From contig NW_003134348.1 of NCBI RefSeq assembly GCF_000003605.2, positions 181,927 through 192,063 of the forward strand: a DNA stretch of 10,137 nucleotides, in the 5' to 3' direction. Position 1 is the first letter of the stretch, and each line of letters starts with the position of its first letter. The position numbers were made by a program, and so were the translations under genes. Positions 1 through 7,624 of this stretch are shown one piece after another. Under the pieces are notes generated by a model. That model searched no databases, was not told where the DNA came from, and saw only the letters and a program-made list of their open reading frames with translations. The stretch comes from Saccoglossus kowalevskii. Its lineage: Eukaryota; Hemichordata; Enteropneusta; Harrimaniidae.

Positions 1-225
1 TCTGCTTCTGCTGTCAAATGAATATTTTTGGTGCAATATTCATTCAGGACTTGTATTTCCCCAAAGCAAATTTGAACCAAGAATATTGTATAATATCTCC
101 AGAAAAATAAAGTTAAATATTAATCTCATTAATACAAGTCATATCAAAAATTGTTCATATGACATTTTCCACACAATGCTTTGCATAGAGTTCACATACA
201 ACACATTAAACAATGATGATAATGA
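1..225. other. AT-rich non-coding flank with two short hairpins
   Basis: No open frame of interest is visible. A perfect hairpin with 10-base arms (AATGAATATT at 17-26, AATATTCATT at 35-44) and an 8-base loop lies near the left edge. A second near-palindrome, TATTAAT-CTC-ATTAATA, lies at 118-134. Perfect 7-base arms are expected by chance several times in 10 kb of AT-rich DNA, so only the first stands out. I see no gene or RNA here. Confidence 0.6.
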
Positions 226-228
226 TAA
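226..228. repeat. Left target-site duplication TAA
   Basis: TAA directly precedes the GGGACG terminus and is matched by TAA at 680-682 after the CGTCCC terminus. A 3-base match alone could occur by chance in AT-rich DNA. It gains weight from sitting exactly at both ends of the inverted repeats. Confidence 0.55.
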
Positions 229-280
229 GGGACGATGTCAACAGATCGATGTCTGATAAAAAACTTAAGTCCTTTAGTTT
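229..280 (+). repeat. Left terminal inverted repeat of the 451-bp element
   Basis: Fifty-two bases pair with 628-679 in inverted orientation with six mismatches. Long shared blocks are GATAAAAAACTTA and TCCTTTAGTTT. Symmetry ends sharply at the inner edge, where a C-rich tract begins on the left. Confidence 0.8.
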
Positions 281-627
281 TTTTCCAAACCCCCCTACCC
301 CCACTGAAACTTAATTAATGAATATTGGTCATGGCGTCAGACTACATTCACCATTAAATACAAATTGATAATCGGACAGTAGTATTGCATAGCAGTTGGT
401 TGTCGGGTGGGTGTAAAAGGATTTTACAAATGCACCTCATTTGACGCACAGATTTACACTCGAACCAAACCATTTTTCTGTTTTTTTCCTTTTTCGGTTA
501 TTTCTGTCCATGATTGGATAGAAAAAAAAAAACTACAAATACTCCCAAGATTTTTTTTACTTCAATAAAAAATAAAATTGTTTTTGTAGGATGAAAACTT
601 TTTGAGGTCAAACCCCACCCCACCCCC

Positions 628-679
628 AAACTAAAGGAAATAAGTTTTTTATCCGACATCAATCTTTTGACGTCGTCCC
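628..679 (-). repeat. Right terminal inverted repeat of the 451-bp element
   Basis: This is the reverse-complement partner of 229-280 (46 of 52 identical, no gaps). The C-rich run just inside it (609-627) resembles, in direct orientation, the C-rich run inside the left repeat. Such subterminal direct repeats can be transposase-binding or structural motifs, but that role is inferred. Confidence 0.8.
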
Positions 680-682
680 TAA
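680..682. repeat. Right target-site duplication TAA
   Basis: TAA directly follows the CGTCCC terminus and matches 226-228. Confidence 0.55.
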
Positions 683-1555
683 AGATATTCACTTTTGACT
701 GTGTTCCCACTAATAATTCTGTGATAGTGATTTTTTGGTGGTACGTAATTAATATTGTTACAGTTATAAAACGTGCATATTTTTTGTGACGATTTTTGTT
801 TCTTCACTGTAACAGTGTTTTGGAAATCGATGACAACACAACTAATTTCGCAATTTTATTTTCCACAAAGCGACTTAACATACCTCTCAATCCGGCTGAT
901 AGGGATGGTGAACAAAATTGTCATTTACATAATTTTTCGAAGTAGGGGTGCTCGGCTAATCACTCACCCTCCCTAAAACACAATTTTTGGAGCCAGGTAC
1001 CCTGGGCGCTAAGTCAAATTTGGTATACAAGGCACACTTGCACTGCTAGGTCACTGTAATTTTCACAGCTGTTTCACAACACAACAAATAAAAATTACTT
1101 GAGTTCCCAAATCTTTATGGTATGTAACTGAATTCTAAGCACAACAGATGGTTCTTTACAAACATTCAATATGTATAAATTTATAAGCTCAATCCCGGCC
1201 TGACCTAGTTTAGGAATCCTGTGTCAGAAGATTATTAAAATAGAAATGCCGAATTTTTGTTATCATTGGTGTAAATATACAGTAACACCAGTATTTTTCA
1301 TATTTTAAGGATAGCCAGTAAATAAAAACAAAAATCACTTGAAGTAATACAGACACCCAGTCCAATAAATAATGACAAGTGAATTCATCACTGCAACATA
1401 ATTTATCTCTCAAGATATTAAAGCCATAATGATTATAAATCAATGTTTAAGACAAAAATATGTATAAATGTGATTTACACATTTTCAGATTTATGTCTGT
1501 CCCTATCATATGCATGTATGATATACATCTGAATTGAGTCGTACACTTTTTAGTA
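683..1555. other. Non-coding stretch with minor inverted motifs
   Basis: No gene is recognised. The two short open frames here (773-976 plus, 1210-1443 minus) give hydrophobic, composition-driven peptides with no domain. A loose stem pairs TGTTACAGT (756-764) with ACTGTAACA (806-814); the right arm is itself inside CACTGT-A-ACAGTG (805-817). A 7-base-arm hairpin lies at 1466-1484. The part around 880-1020 is slightly richer in G+C and includes CCAGG-TAC-CCTGG (993-1005), possibly an old repeat fragment. Confidence 0.5.
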
Positions 1556-1731
1556 AGCAGTTATCAAATTTACTCCCTTAAAAGAACACAAACCAAAACT
1601 TGTATTTATTGTACACAGATTATTAAAAAAATGAATTATTTTGACCAAAAACGCTCCTCGATCATTTACATAAGTGCATGCCCAACATCGTGCAAACGTG
1701 GTAGCGCCGTTTTGCAGACATCTGGACACAA
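1556..1731 (+). repeat. Dispersed repeat, copy A (~175 bp, unclassified)
   Basis: This segment is repeated in the same orientation at 4191-4363. Shared blocks in the same order include ACACAAACCAAAA, GTATTTATT, TTTTGACCAAAAA, TTTACATAAG, GCATGCCC and AGACATCTG. By eye the first ~70 bases are about 85% identical and the rest is looser, with small indels. Its first bases (AGCAGTTATCAAATTTA, 1556-1572) match the unit start seen at 4364-4388, minus eight bases. There is no open frame, RNA polymerase III box or terminal poly(A), so I cannot assign a class. It could be a MITE, an old SINE, or one monomer of a dispersed tandem repeat. Confidence 0.75.
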
Positions 1732-2986
1732 TGTATAAATAGAAAGTTGCAGCTTATTGTCAGTTATAAATATAACAAGAAAGTGACAGACACTGTCAGG
1801 GATGCACGCCTATATACATATATGTTGGACCAATGGTGCAAAAGGCAGCAACTTTGTACATTTAATCCTCATCATGCCAGCCTAGTGTACCTTTTACATG
1901 GCCTTGCCTAGATAATTGTTAAATCATTAATATGCAATAAATATAATCAGAGAAAAATAATCTACAGCGAAATCACCCCAAGACAACTGTAACCTTCTCC
2001 TTCCAAATAACGAGATCTATAACCTTAAGATTGTTGTTCAAAATGCAATTTTTAAGTCCTTCAAATCTGTGAAATATATTGATGAGAAGAAACTAAAAGC
2101 AGAATATAGAAATAAATAATTATATGAAGTGCAAATGAAAAAAAAATAATCCAAATCTATTAATAATTCAATAGTCAGGCATAATGAAAGCATCTATAAA
2201 ATATCGTAACCCAGACAACTTAGTGAACTGTCATCAACCTTTGCTACATGATGTAGGTGGACAGCTGTTTGCATGATGATTTGATGTAGCATTTACATAT
2301 CAACTACCGGGTATGAATAACTGTAGTACTCTGTAGCACATGCATCTACATTATAGAACTGTTTTGGTTAGACTTTGTATTCACAACATCCAAGAAATAT
2401 TTAAATTCATTGTATTGGTAATTTCACTCCCACAGAAAGCAAGATGATTTTCACTATGTATTAAAATGTATGACTGCCAGGAATGTCATAATAGCAAAAT
2501 TGGAATACTTCAGTTTGATATTTTGATACAAGTTGTTCACTTCATGAAAGTCACCGACTTTGAAATTCTAGTTTTGAGTACAAGAGATTGCTGGTATTAT
2601 TTATAGGGTGGGAGTTGACACTCTCCATATTTTCAAGATTTGAGTTGATAAAACACTGATTTTCCCACAATTCAATACACATTTTCAGTGGCAAATGCAT
2701 ATTTTGATATGGATGCAATGTGCACTGAATTCTGACTGACTCACTGAAATATTTCTCCCAGCAATAAAATCATCTAGAATTATCTAGTCAAACCTTTGTA
2801 TTTTACTATTTGTTCTGCATAACAACCAAAGTCGCCATCTTTGTTCATATAGAACGCAAGCATTTTTAATTGTATATGGGTGCTGACTCCGTCTATTCAT
2901 ATAGCTTTTTTAATGCCCTGGCATTATGCATGGAGATTAAGACAAAATAGAGCACTTAATGAGGCCTTCTCGAAGAACAATACATG
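1732..2986. other. Non-coding stretch with small palindromes
   Basis: No open frame of note on either strand. Visible structure is limited to CTACAT-G-ATGTAG (2244-2256), a stem of TGCTACAT (2242-2249) with ATGTAGCA (2284-2291), and the near-palindrome TAATGCC-CT-GGCATTA (2911-2926). TTCATATAG occurs twice (2844-2852, 2896-2904), each followed by a T-rich ATTTTTAAT-like word, a faint 52-base-period duplication. A CGCCATCTT word at 2833-2841 reads AAGATGGCG on the minus strand, as at 7653-7661. Two AATAAA-like words occur without gene context. Confidence 0.5.
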
Positions 2987-3003
2987 TAGGTCACCCTGAC
3001 CTA
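2987..3003. promoter_or_regulatory. Perfect palindromic nuclear-receptor-type element (ERE-like, IR3)
   Basis: AGGTCA (2988-2993), the spacer CCC and TGACCT (2997-3002) form two consensus half-sites as an inverted repeat with 3-base spacing. One more base pairs on each side (T2987, A3003). This is the textbook arrangement bound by estrogen-receptor-type steroid receptors. Single AGGTCA-like half-sites occur elsewhere (for example 5450-5456, 9764-9770). The sequence match is certain; any regulatory role is inferred. Palindromes of this kind also occur inside invertebrate repeats. Confidence 0.4.
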
Positions 3004-4190
3004 GAATGAAATGTGATCATGTCTGAGGTTACAAAACCATGCATTCCACGCTCTTCATCTGCATGACTGTATTCCACCACAAGTTTACATATGACATAAT
3101 TAAACATAATCCTCCCTAATCCAAATTCGTTTTAAGTAGTTTTTGAAAAAAAATATCTCTAGCATAAAGGGCAGCCCTTATCATGCAGTGAATGTTTAAA
3201 TTTTATGTAAACAAACGATGTACTCTACATGCATGATGTACTATGCTTTGGATCTTATATTCAAAATGATGCAGTGCAGTGATCACTGCTCCTTTAAGAA
3301 GGTTTATATTACTGAGTCAGAGATTTCTATTTAGTGAATTTAGTAAATCCATGGCATGTTAACAATGTGAACTGGCTCTGTGTGACCTATATGTATATGG
3401 TCAATGCACTGCCAGGGGTCAGCTCCAAAACACAACTCAACATAAATCTAGTAATTCTACAAATGCAAGCACTCAGCCTGAGCTGCATGACAATTGACTT
3501 GACCTCTGCACCGGCAGGACTCAATTCCATACTACAACTGAGGATAAATCCATTAAATTTACGACTGCATGGGCACAGGAATTAAAATAACAAATGAGGG
3601 TAAACCCATTACAAACTATACATGTACCAGTCTAGTTTTTGTACAGATCTGCAAGGTTATACACAAACTGGGATTTGCAGGAATTAACTTGTCACTGTCT
3701 ATTATGCCCAACACATAGCCCAACAAATGCAGACACTGGCAAAGGCTCTTAATGAGTTAACCTTTACCACGGTCTATTTTACCAGCAGAATATTCACCTC
3801 AATGCAACAGCATCAGAAAAATCTACTTTGCCTGGAGACTTCAAGTCTGTGGTATATTAAAGAAATCTTTAATGCGACTTGAAATAGTTTGGTACATGAT
3901 AGTTTAGTGTTCAGATATAGAAAGGCACTTGGCTCAGGAGCTAATCCTTCGCATACGATAGTTAATTTTATAGCACCAACTAAGCAAGAAGTGAAATTAA
4001 GGTGCTTTGAATTCAAATATTGAGTGAAACCGGATACAATGGCATGAAGAAACATTCTGAAGTATAAATGCATATTCATGATAGCTTAACCCAATTGGAA
4101 ATACATATATAGCATTGAACAGGCTCAATTTATCACAACTGAAGATCCATTAAATTTTCATACGTGTTTGACACATTTTATTGTGTAAGA
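3004..4190. other. Non-coding stretch; 14-bp perfect palindrome near 3280
   Basis: No gene is supported. GCAGTGATCACTGC at 3276-3289 is a perfect 14-bp palindrome, followed by a TGAGTCA (AP-1-like) word at 3313-3319. The segment 3390-3560 is somewhat richer in G+C and carries an 83-codon open frame without an ATG start (3334-3585 plus). Its peptide has no domain I recognise. The 88-codon minus-strand frame at 3813-4079 is also featureless. Confidence 0.5.
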
Positions 4191-4363
4191 AGTGGTTTGG
4201 TGATCATATTTACTCCTTTAAAGTACACAAACCAAAATTAGTATTTATTCTACACTGATTAATAAAAAAAAAGAGATTTTGACCAAAAATCTTTTACATA
4301 AGCGCATGCCCTACTAATAAAGCCAACACAGTAATGCAGTTTTGTAGACATCTGATCACAAAA
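4191..4363 (+). repeat. Dispersed repeat, copy B (~173 bp, unclassified)
   Basis: This is the direct-orientation partner of copy A (1556-1731), about 2.6 kb downstream. It keeps the same order of blocks from ATTTACTCC through ACACAAACCAAAA, TTTTGACCAAAAA, TTTACATAAG and GCATGCCC to AGACATCTG and CACAA. It begins AGTGGTTTGGTGATCATATT, and the same start recurs immediately after its end (4364-4388), giving a unit length of 173 bases. That spacing fits a monomer of a tandem repeat whose next unit is cut after about 25 bases. No coding capacity is seen. Confidence 0.75.
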
Positions 4364-4388
4364 AGTAGTTCGGTGATAATCAAATTTA
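4364..4388 (+). repeat. Truncated restart of the ~173-bp repeat unit
   Basis: This 25-base stretch (starting AGTAGTTCGGTGATAATC) matches the first 22 bases of copy B at 19 positions after one 3-base gap. It also matches the first 17 bases of copy A at 16 positions with an 8-base gap. The similarity stops after ATTTA. It is either the start of a second tandem unit or an unusually long flanking duplication. The match to copy A, which lies elsewhere, favours the first reading. Confidence 0.6.
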
Positions 4389-5014
4389 ATATAGATTTTG
4401 TGAGCACCAGCTTAAAATAAAGACGTATAGTAAAAGTCGTGAAAATCTTGTGATATTAATGTTTTAATGGTAACCAACTAATAGTACCTTTTTAGAATAG
4501 GCAGTAGTTAAATTGACAAGACTACATAGTTTTGCCTATAGGAAAGAAGTAATATGCTCAAAAGCCAAAATAGTTAAGTGGGACACAGTCAGTGGGGAGT
4601 GAGGAATATTTGATGTTTTCATATGTTGTGAATACCCAATTGTAAATTCTGATGCAGAGTACATTTTAACAATCATCAATAACGATTCAGTCAAGTAAAA
4701 TACCATTATCATTAAAAGTAGTGTATTCTTGGTAACAATGAGTGTCTGTACACACACACCTAGTGACCTACATTAGTCTCACTGTAAAATCATTATGGTG
4801 AACTTTTCACCAACCAGACCTTCGCCAAAACTTTTCTGCATTCTTTTCTTATGTTTTTTTTCCAATATTTATGGAAATGAACCCTAAAATACAGTGGTAC
4901 ACTCATGATGCATTGCACTTCCTGTACCCCTGACCAAAACTGCTACTGTGAAAGACATAAGAATACACAATGCAATGGGAATGCCTCTGTATAGGTCATC
5001 TAAACATAGCAGTG
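4389..5014. other. Non-coding stretch
   Basis: No gene is recognised. The 73-codon minus-strand frame at 4536-4757 has no domain. Minor structure: a short CA run (4750-4757), a hairpin TGGTGAA-CTT-TTCACCA (4796-4812), and CATTGCA/TGCAATG inverted words (4911-4917, 4971-4977). None is beyond what chance could give. Confidence 0.5.
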
Positions 5015-5179
5015 GAAACTCAAAGTGAGGGAGTCGTCACCTGCACATGCGTCAGATGGTCTTTAAATAGTGTGTCATTGTTTACAAACAAGCGTCTACC
5101 CATGAGCCTTTGCATTTTTAGTGTGTGTTGTTATCAATTCCCATGCATGCGCAGGTGACGACCCTCCTGCTTTGATTTC
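5015..5179. mobile_element. Short inverted-repeat element (~165 bp, MITE-like)
   Basis: Reading 5027-5050 forward and 5145-5166 as reverse complement gives GAGGG(AG)TCGTCACCTGC followed by A or G and then CATGC. That is 21 of 22 bases identical apart from a 2-base insertion on the left. Weaker matching continues outward as TCAAAG on both sides (5020-5025, 5170-5175) and GAAA (5015-5018, 5176-5179). The ~95-base middle carries a direct pair, TAGTGTGTCATTGTT and TAGTGTGTGTTGTT. No target-site duplication is evident, so the outer limits are uncertain. The right arm also contains GCATGCGCA, resembling half of an NRF1 site, and both arms carry the E-box CACCTG. A non-autonomous transposon is the simplest reading; a palindromic regulatory element is an alternative. 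Confidence 0.6.
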
Positions 5180-6731
5180 TTGTCTTCAGTTAGCTTTAAT
5201 AAATATTGTAAACATTCTTGCAAAAACATCCCTTACACTACATTTGCATGTAGCACAACCATTAAATATTAAAGTTTTTTTTTTGGTGAGTAAAAATTAT
5301 GAAACTGAAAAGTTTTATCAGGTCGTACGACATTTCGCAAAATTTTGTTTTCACAAATGCCATTTAGTAAACAGGAAAATTCCTATCAACAAAAATTAGA
5401 CTATAAAGTATTCAGAAATATATCAGTATTTGTGTAATTCTTAGCTTTATAGGTCACCCAACCAAAAAACAACAACCCAATACAAACAATATTATATCCA
5501 ATAAACAAATCAGCTGGAGCTTTTTTATAAAATTAATTCAAATTTATTACATACAAATACTATTAAAACTGGCATTAAAGAGAACCTTATCTACATTGAC
5601 TATTCTATATTTTTCTGTTTCATTACTACACGTGTAGTTTCTTAAACACAAGCGGATTTGAAGACAATGGAGGGCAAGCATGTGGTGAGGTAGAGTTAAT
5701 ATTTGACTTCTTTCAATAATAAAACAAACAAACCATACCCTATGACGAGTCTTGACCTGTATACATGTACAGTCCCTGTACCCTTCAATGTCATTCATAC
5801 ATTACAAATTTTTACCAAGGCATGAGTGTATTTAAAATTGTTTAAACAAATAAGATTTCAGAAACCAGCACCTGGAAAAATTGCAGATGTGTAACATACA
5901 GTTGGATCAATGTTGCCCAAATATGCTCGACTCTGCTACAAGTTACAATGATGGTACTATTTACTATATTTGATTAAATAGAAACTATAGAGATATCTGC
6001 CTATTTATCTTTAGTCAATCCTAATAATAATTTATTTGACAACAATGAGATAGGAAACTCAGTAGACCTTGTTGTGTGGAAACCACTGTTAAAAGTTAGT
6101 CTCAGACAGAAACCAACTGAGTACCCACCCAAGAAGAAAAACACTTTATATTGTTGATAGAGAGATTCAAACCCACTGAACTCCTGGCAACATTCACTAT
6201 CTAGTTGACATGCCTGGTCTACTCAAGCACTACTTAATTTGAGATATAACTCAATTGGCTCTGAGTCTATGTAAAATGGACATTTTAATGCCTGCAAAAC
6301 AGGACTTCAGTGTTCATTGGAGAAGACAACCCACATTGTCACAATATTAAATTTCCCTCCCTAGATATTTTAACCAAAATAATTTGCATTGTTATCATAC
6401 TGACCTGTTATGAAATATTAAACCCAGGATCAGCTGTCGTCAGTAACTCGACACTGAAGCAGACAGAAAAGATCATTTTCAGTTGGAATTTATTTAAAAA
6501 ATCAGTCAAAACAAAAACTTATGAAAAGGAATACGAGTGTGTAATTAAAACTATAGACTGGAATAAGGCAGTGCATTTTGGGCAAAAAATTCGCAAAATA
6601 ATGCGATTACTAAGGTTCTTCAAGTTGACCATCTTGCCAATGGATAGGCAAAGAAATATGAATGGAATCTATAAACAGAGTGTGGCAATGTTTTGGTGGG
6701 TGTTTTTGAAAGTAGTACCACTGTGACACAT
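5180..6731. other. Long non-coding stretch
   Basis: No gene is supported. The longest open run in the window (417 nt, 6310-6726 plus) lies here but starts at GTG and has no ATG until about residue 93. Its peptide shows no domain, and neither edge has a good splice signal. A perfect 14-bp palindrome with a CACGTG core lies at 5625-5638. Other content is AT-rich, with a T run near 5275-5284, CTGTATACATGTACAG at 5758-5773, and several AATAAA words. Confidence 0.5.
5625..5638. promoter_or_regulatory. 14-bp perfect palindrome with CACGTG E-box
   Basis: ACTACACGTGTAGT is its own reverse complement. The core CACGTG is the class of E-box bound by MYC/MAX-, USF- and CLOCK-type bHLH factors. Nothing nearby looks like a promoter, so function is unproven and chance occurrence is plausible. 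Confidence 0.25.
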
Positions 6732-6811
6732 TGACCAATCAACCGCGATCATAAGATCTCGTGGTTGCAGATATATTCATAGAAATAGACCTTATTCTGA
6801 TTGATTGATCA
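6732..6811. repeat. 80-bp foldback with nested hairpin
   Basis: TGACCAATCAACC (6732-6744) and the reverse complement of 6799-6811 (TGATCAATCAATC) match at 11 of 13 positions. Inside the left part, CAACCGCGA (6740-6748) pairs with TCGTGGTTG (6759-6767), the only non-Watson-Crick pair being G-T. The left arm contains a CCAAT-type word and the right arm TGATTGAT, a PBX/HOX-type composite site. The foldback ends three bases before a tandem duplication, so the two may be parts of one repeat. Confidence 0.45.
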
Positions 6812-6814
6812 CGT

Positions 6815-6900
6815 TACTGAGCATATGACAATGGACTGTGGGAGCAATTCAAATTTTTCATCTACTGAGCAAATATGGCAAAGCATTGTGGGAAAAATTC
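6815..6900 (+). repeat. Two-unit tandem duplication, 48-bp period
   Basis: Unit 1 (6815-6850) and unit 2 (6863-6900) both begin TACTGAGCA and end in a TGTGGGA...AATTC block. About 30 of 36 bases match with one 2-base gap. A shorter echo of the end block (TTATGGGAAAACTC, about 6901-6914) follows. The flanking foldback at 6732-6811 suggests a compound repeat of about 180 bp. Confidence 0.6.
6877..6894 (-). promoter_or_regulatory. ZNF143/Staf-like motif in the second tandem unit
   Basis: On the minus strand this reads TTCCCACAATGCTTTGCC. It fits the Staf/ZNF143 consensus YYCCCANNATGCMYYGCR at all but two of the 18 positions. The equivalent part of the first unit (minus strand CTCCCACAGTCC...) is less similar. 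Staf sites normally lie in promoters of snRNA, snRNA-type and some mRNA genes; no such gene is visible here, so this may be a motif carried by a repeat. Confidence 0.3.
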
Positions 6901-7624
6901 TTATGGGAAAACTCAACAGATTGAAATAGAATTTTTGATCAAAGTCCGAGTTTTTGTGCCAATAAAAAATGAACTACAAGCAAGAGCTTTGTTTAGCTGT
7001 TTACATAAACATCCCAATACTAGCCTGTAAACCATTTACAATGTCACAAACATTTACAGAACAATGACTATATTGTAACACCAGTTTGTGGGTAGGAGGA
7101 AAGAAATTTCTATAATGTGCCACGCCCCAAGTGATTTCCCATTTTAAAATTCGGGTGTGTAAAGTGGAAAATTTGAACAACTGCATATCATGAAGGAATA
7201 CGAACAGTCTGGAAATAAAAATTGTTATTTGAGAATAAAGTAATTTCAAGATTAAACCAACTTCATCCTGGAAATAAATGTCCAAATGAAAAAAAAATAA
7301 AAACATTTGCCCATTTTTTGACAATAAATTTCCTAATGAAATGTTGAGAGACATTTTAAGGTTAACACCCACAAGAAAGTTCTACATATAACTAGTGCAA
7401 CAAAGTTTTCATCTCATTAAAATCTCTGGAGATGTTAAATCTCTTGCAAAGGTAAGATTATGTGATAATTGGTTAGAAAAAACAATTTAATGAAAGAAGT
7501 GAGAAACATTTTGGTTACTGAAACTGTTCTACCAAAACAAATTACAATTGCTTAGATAAAATGTGAGCAAACTAATTAAGGGATACTGTCACAGAACGCT
7601 ATAACAAAACCAGTACGACAGATC
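6901..7624. other. Non-coding stretch
   Basis: No gene is recognised. The 123-codon minus-strand frame (7001-7372) begins at GTG. It encodes a Phe/Leu/Ile-rich peptide of the kind AT-rich DNA produces and has no recognisable domain. AATAAA-like words occur at about 6961, 7275 and 7323 without context. A TAA-GGGATACTGTCAC word at 7577-7592 resembles the end of a DNA transposon, but I find no convincing partner end. Confidence 0.45.

Larger units (their letters stand above)
229..679. mobile_element. Non-autonomous DNA transposon (MITE) with 52-bp terminal inverted repeats, PIF/Harbinger-like
   Basis: Seen: the first 52 bases (229-280, beginning GGGACGATGTCAAC) and the reverse complement of the last 52 (628-679, beginning GGGACGACGTCAAA) match at 46 positions without gaps. 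The bases just outside are TAA on both sides (226-228 and 680-682), as expected of a 3-bp target-site duplication. Inside each inverted repeat lies a C-rich tract (about 286-303 and 609-627) that has the same orientation at both ends, so it is not part of the inverted symmetry. The interior has no convincing open frame; the longest (minus strand, 498-710) is mostly the right terminal repeat read through. Known: PIF/Harbinger elements typically duplicate a 3-bp TWA target and often have termini starting with GG. Inferred: a transposase-less derivative mobilised in trans. With 12% divergence between its ends it is not a very recent insertion. Element status is fairly secure; the superfamily is provisional, since it rests on three flanking bases. 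Confidence 0.75.

Noticed and set aside
498-710. 70-codon minus-strand frame as a small protein
   Set aside because: Much of it is translation of the MITE's right terminal inverted repeat.
3334-3585. 83-codon frame in a slightly GC-richer segment
   Set aside because: It starts at GTG, and I see no domain and no supporting context.
5150-5200. Pyrimidine-rich TTTGATTTCTTGTCTTCAG as a 3' splice site
   Set aside because: It looks like an acceptor, but no coding or donor-bounded exon follows.
6140-6210. Minus-strand GGTTTGAATCTC resembling a tRNA B box
   Set aside because: The T-stem does not pair properly, and no A box or acceptor stem can be drawn around it.
6310-6726. 138-codon frame as a protein-coding gene
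   Set aside because: It begins at GTG, has no ATG before about residue 93, lacks good splice signals at its edges and shows no domain. I list it only as a statistical curiosity.
7001-7372. 123-codon minus-strand frame as a gene
   Set aside because: It has a GTG start and a Phe/Leu/Ile-rich peptide typical of AT-rich non-coding DNA, with no family resemblance.
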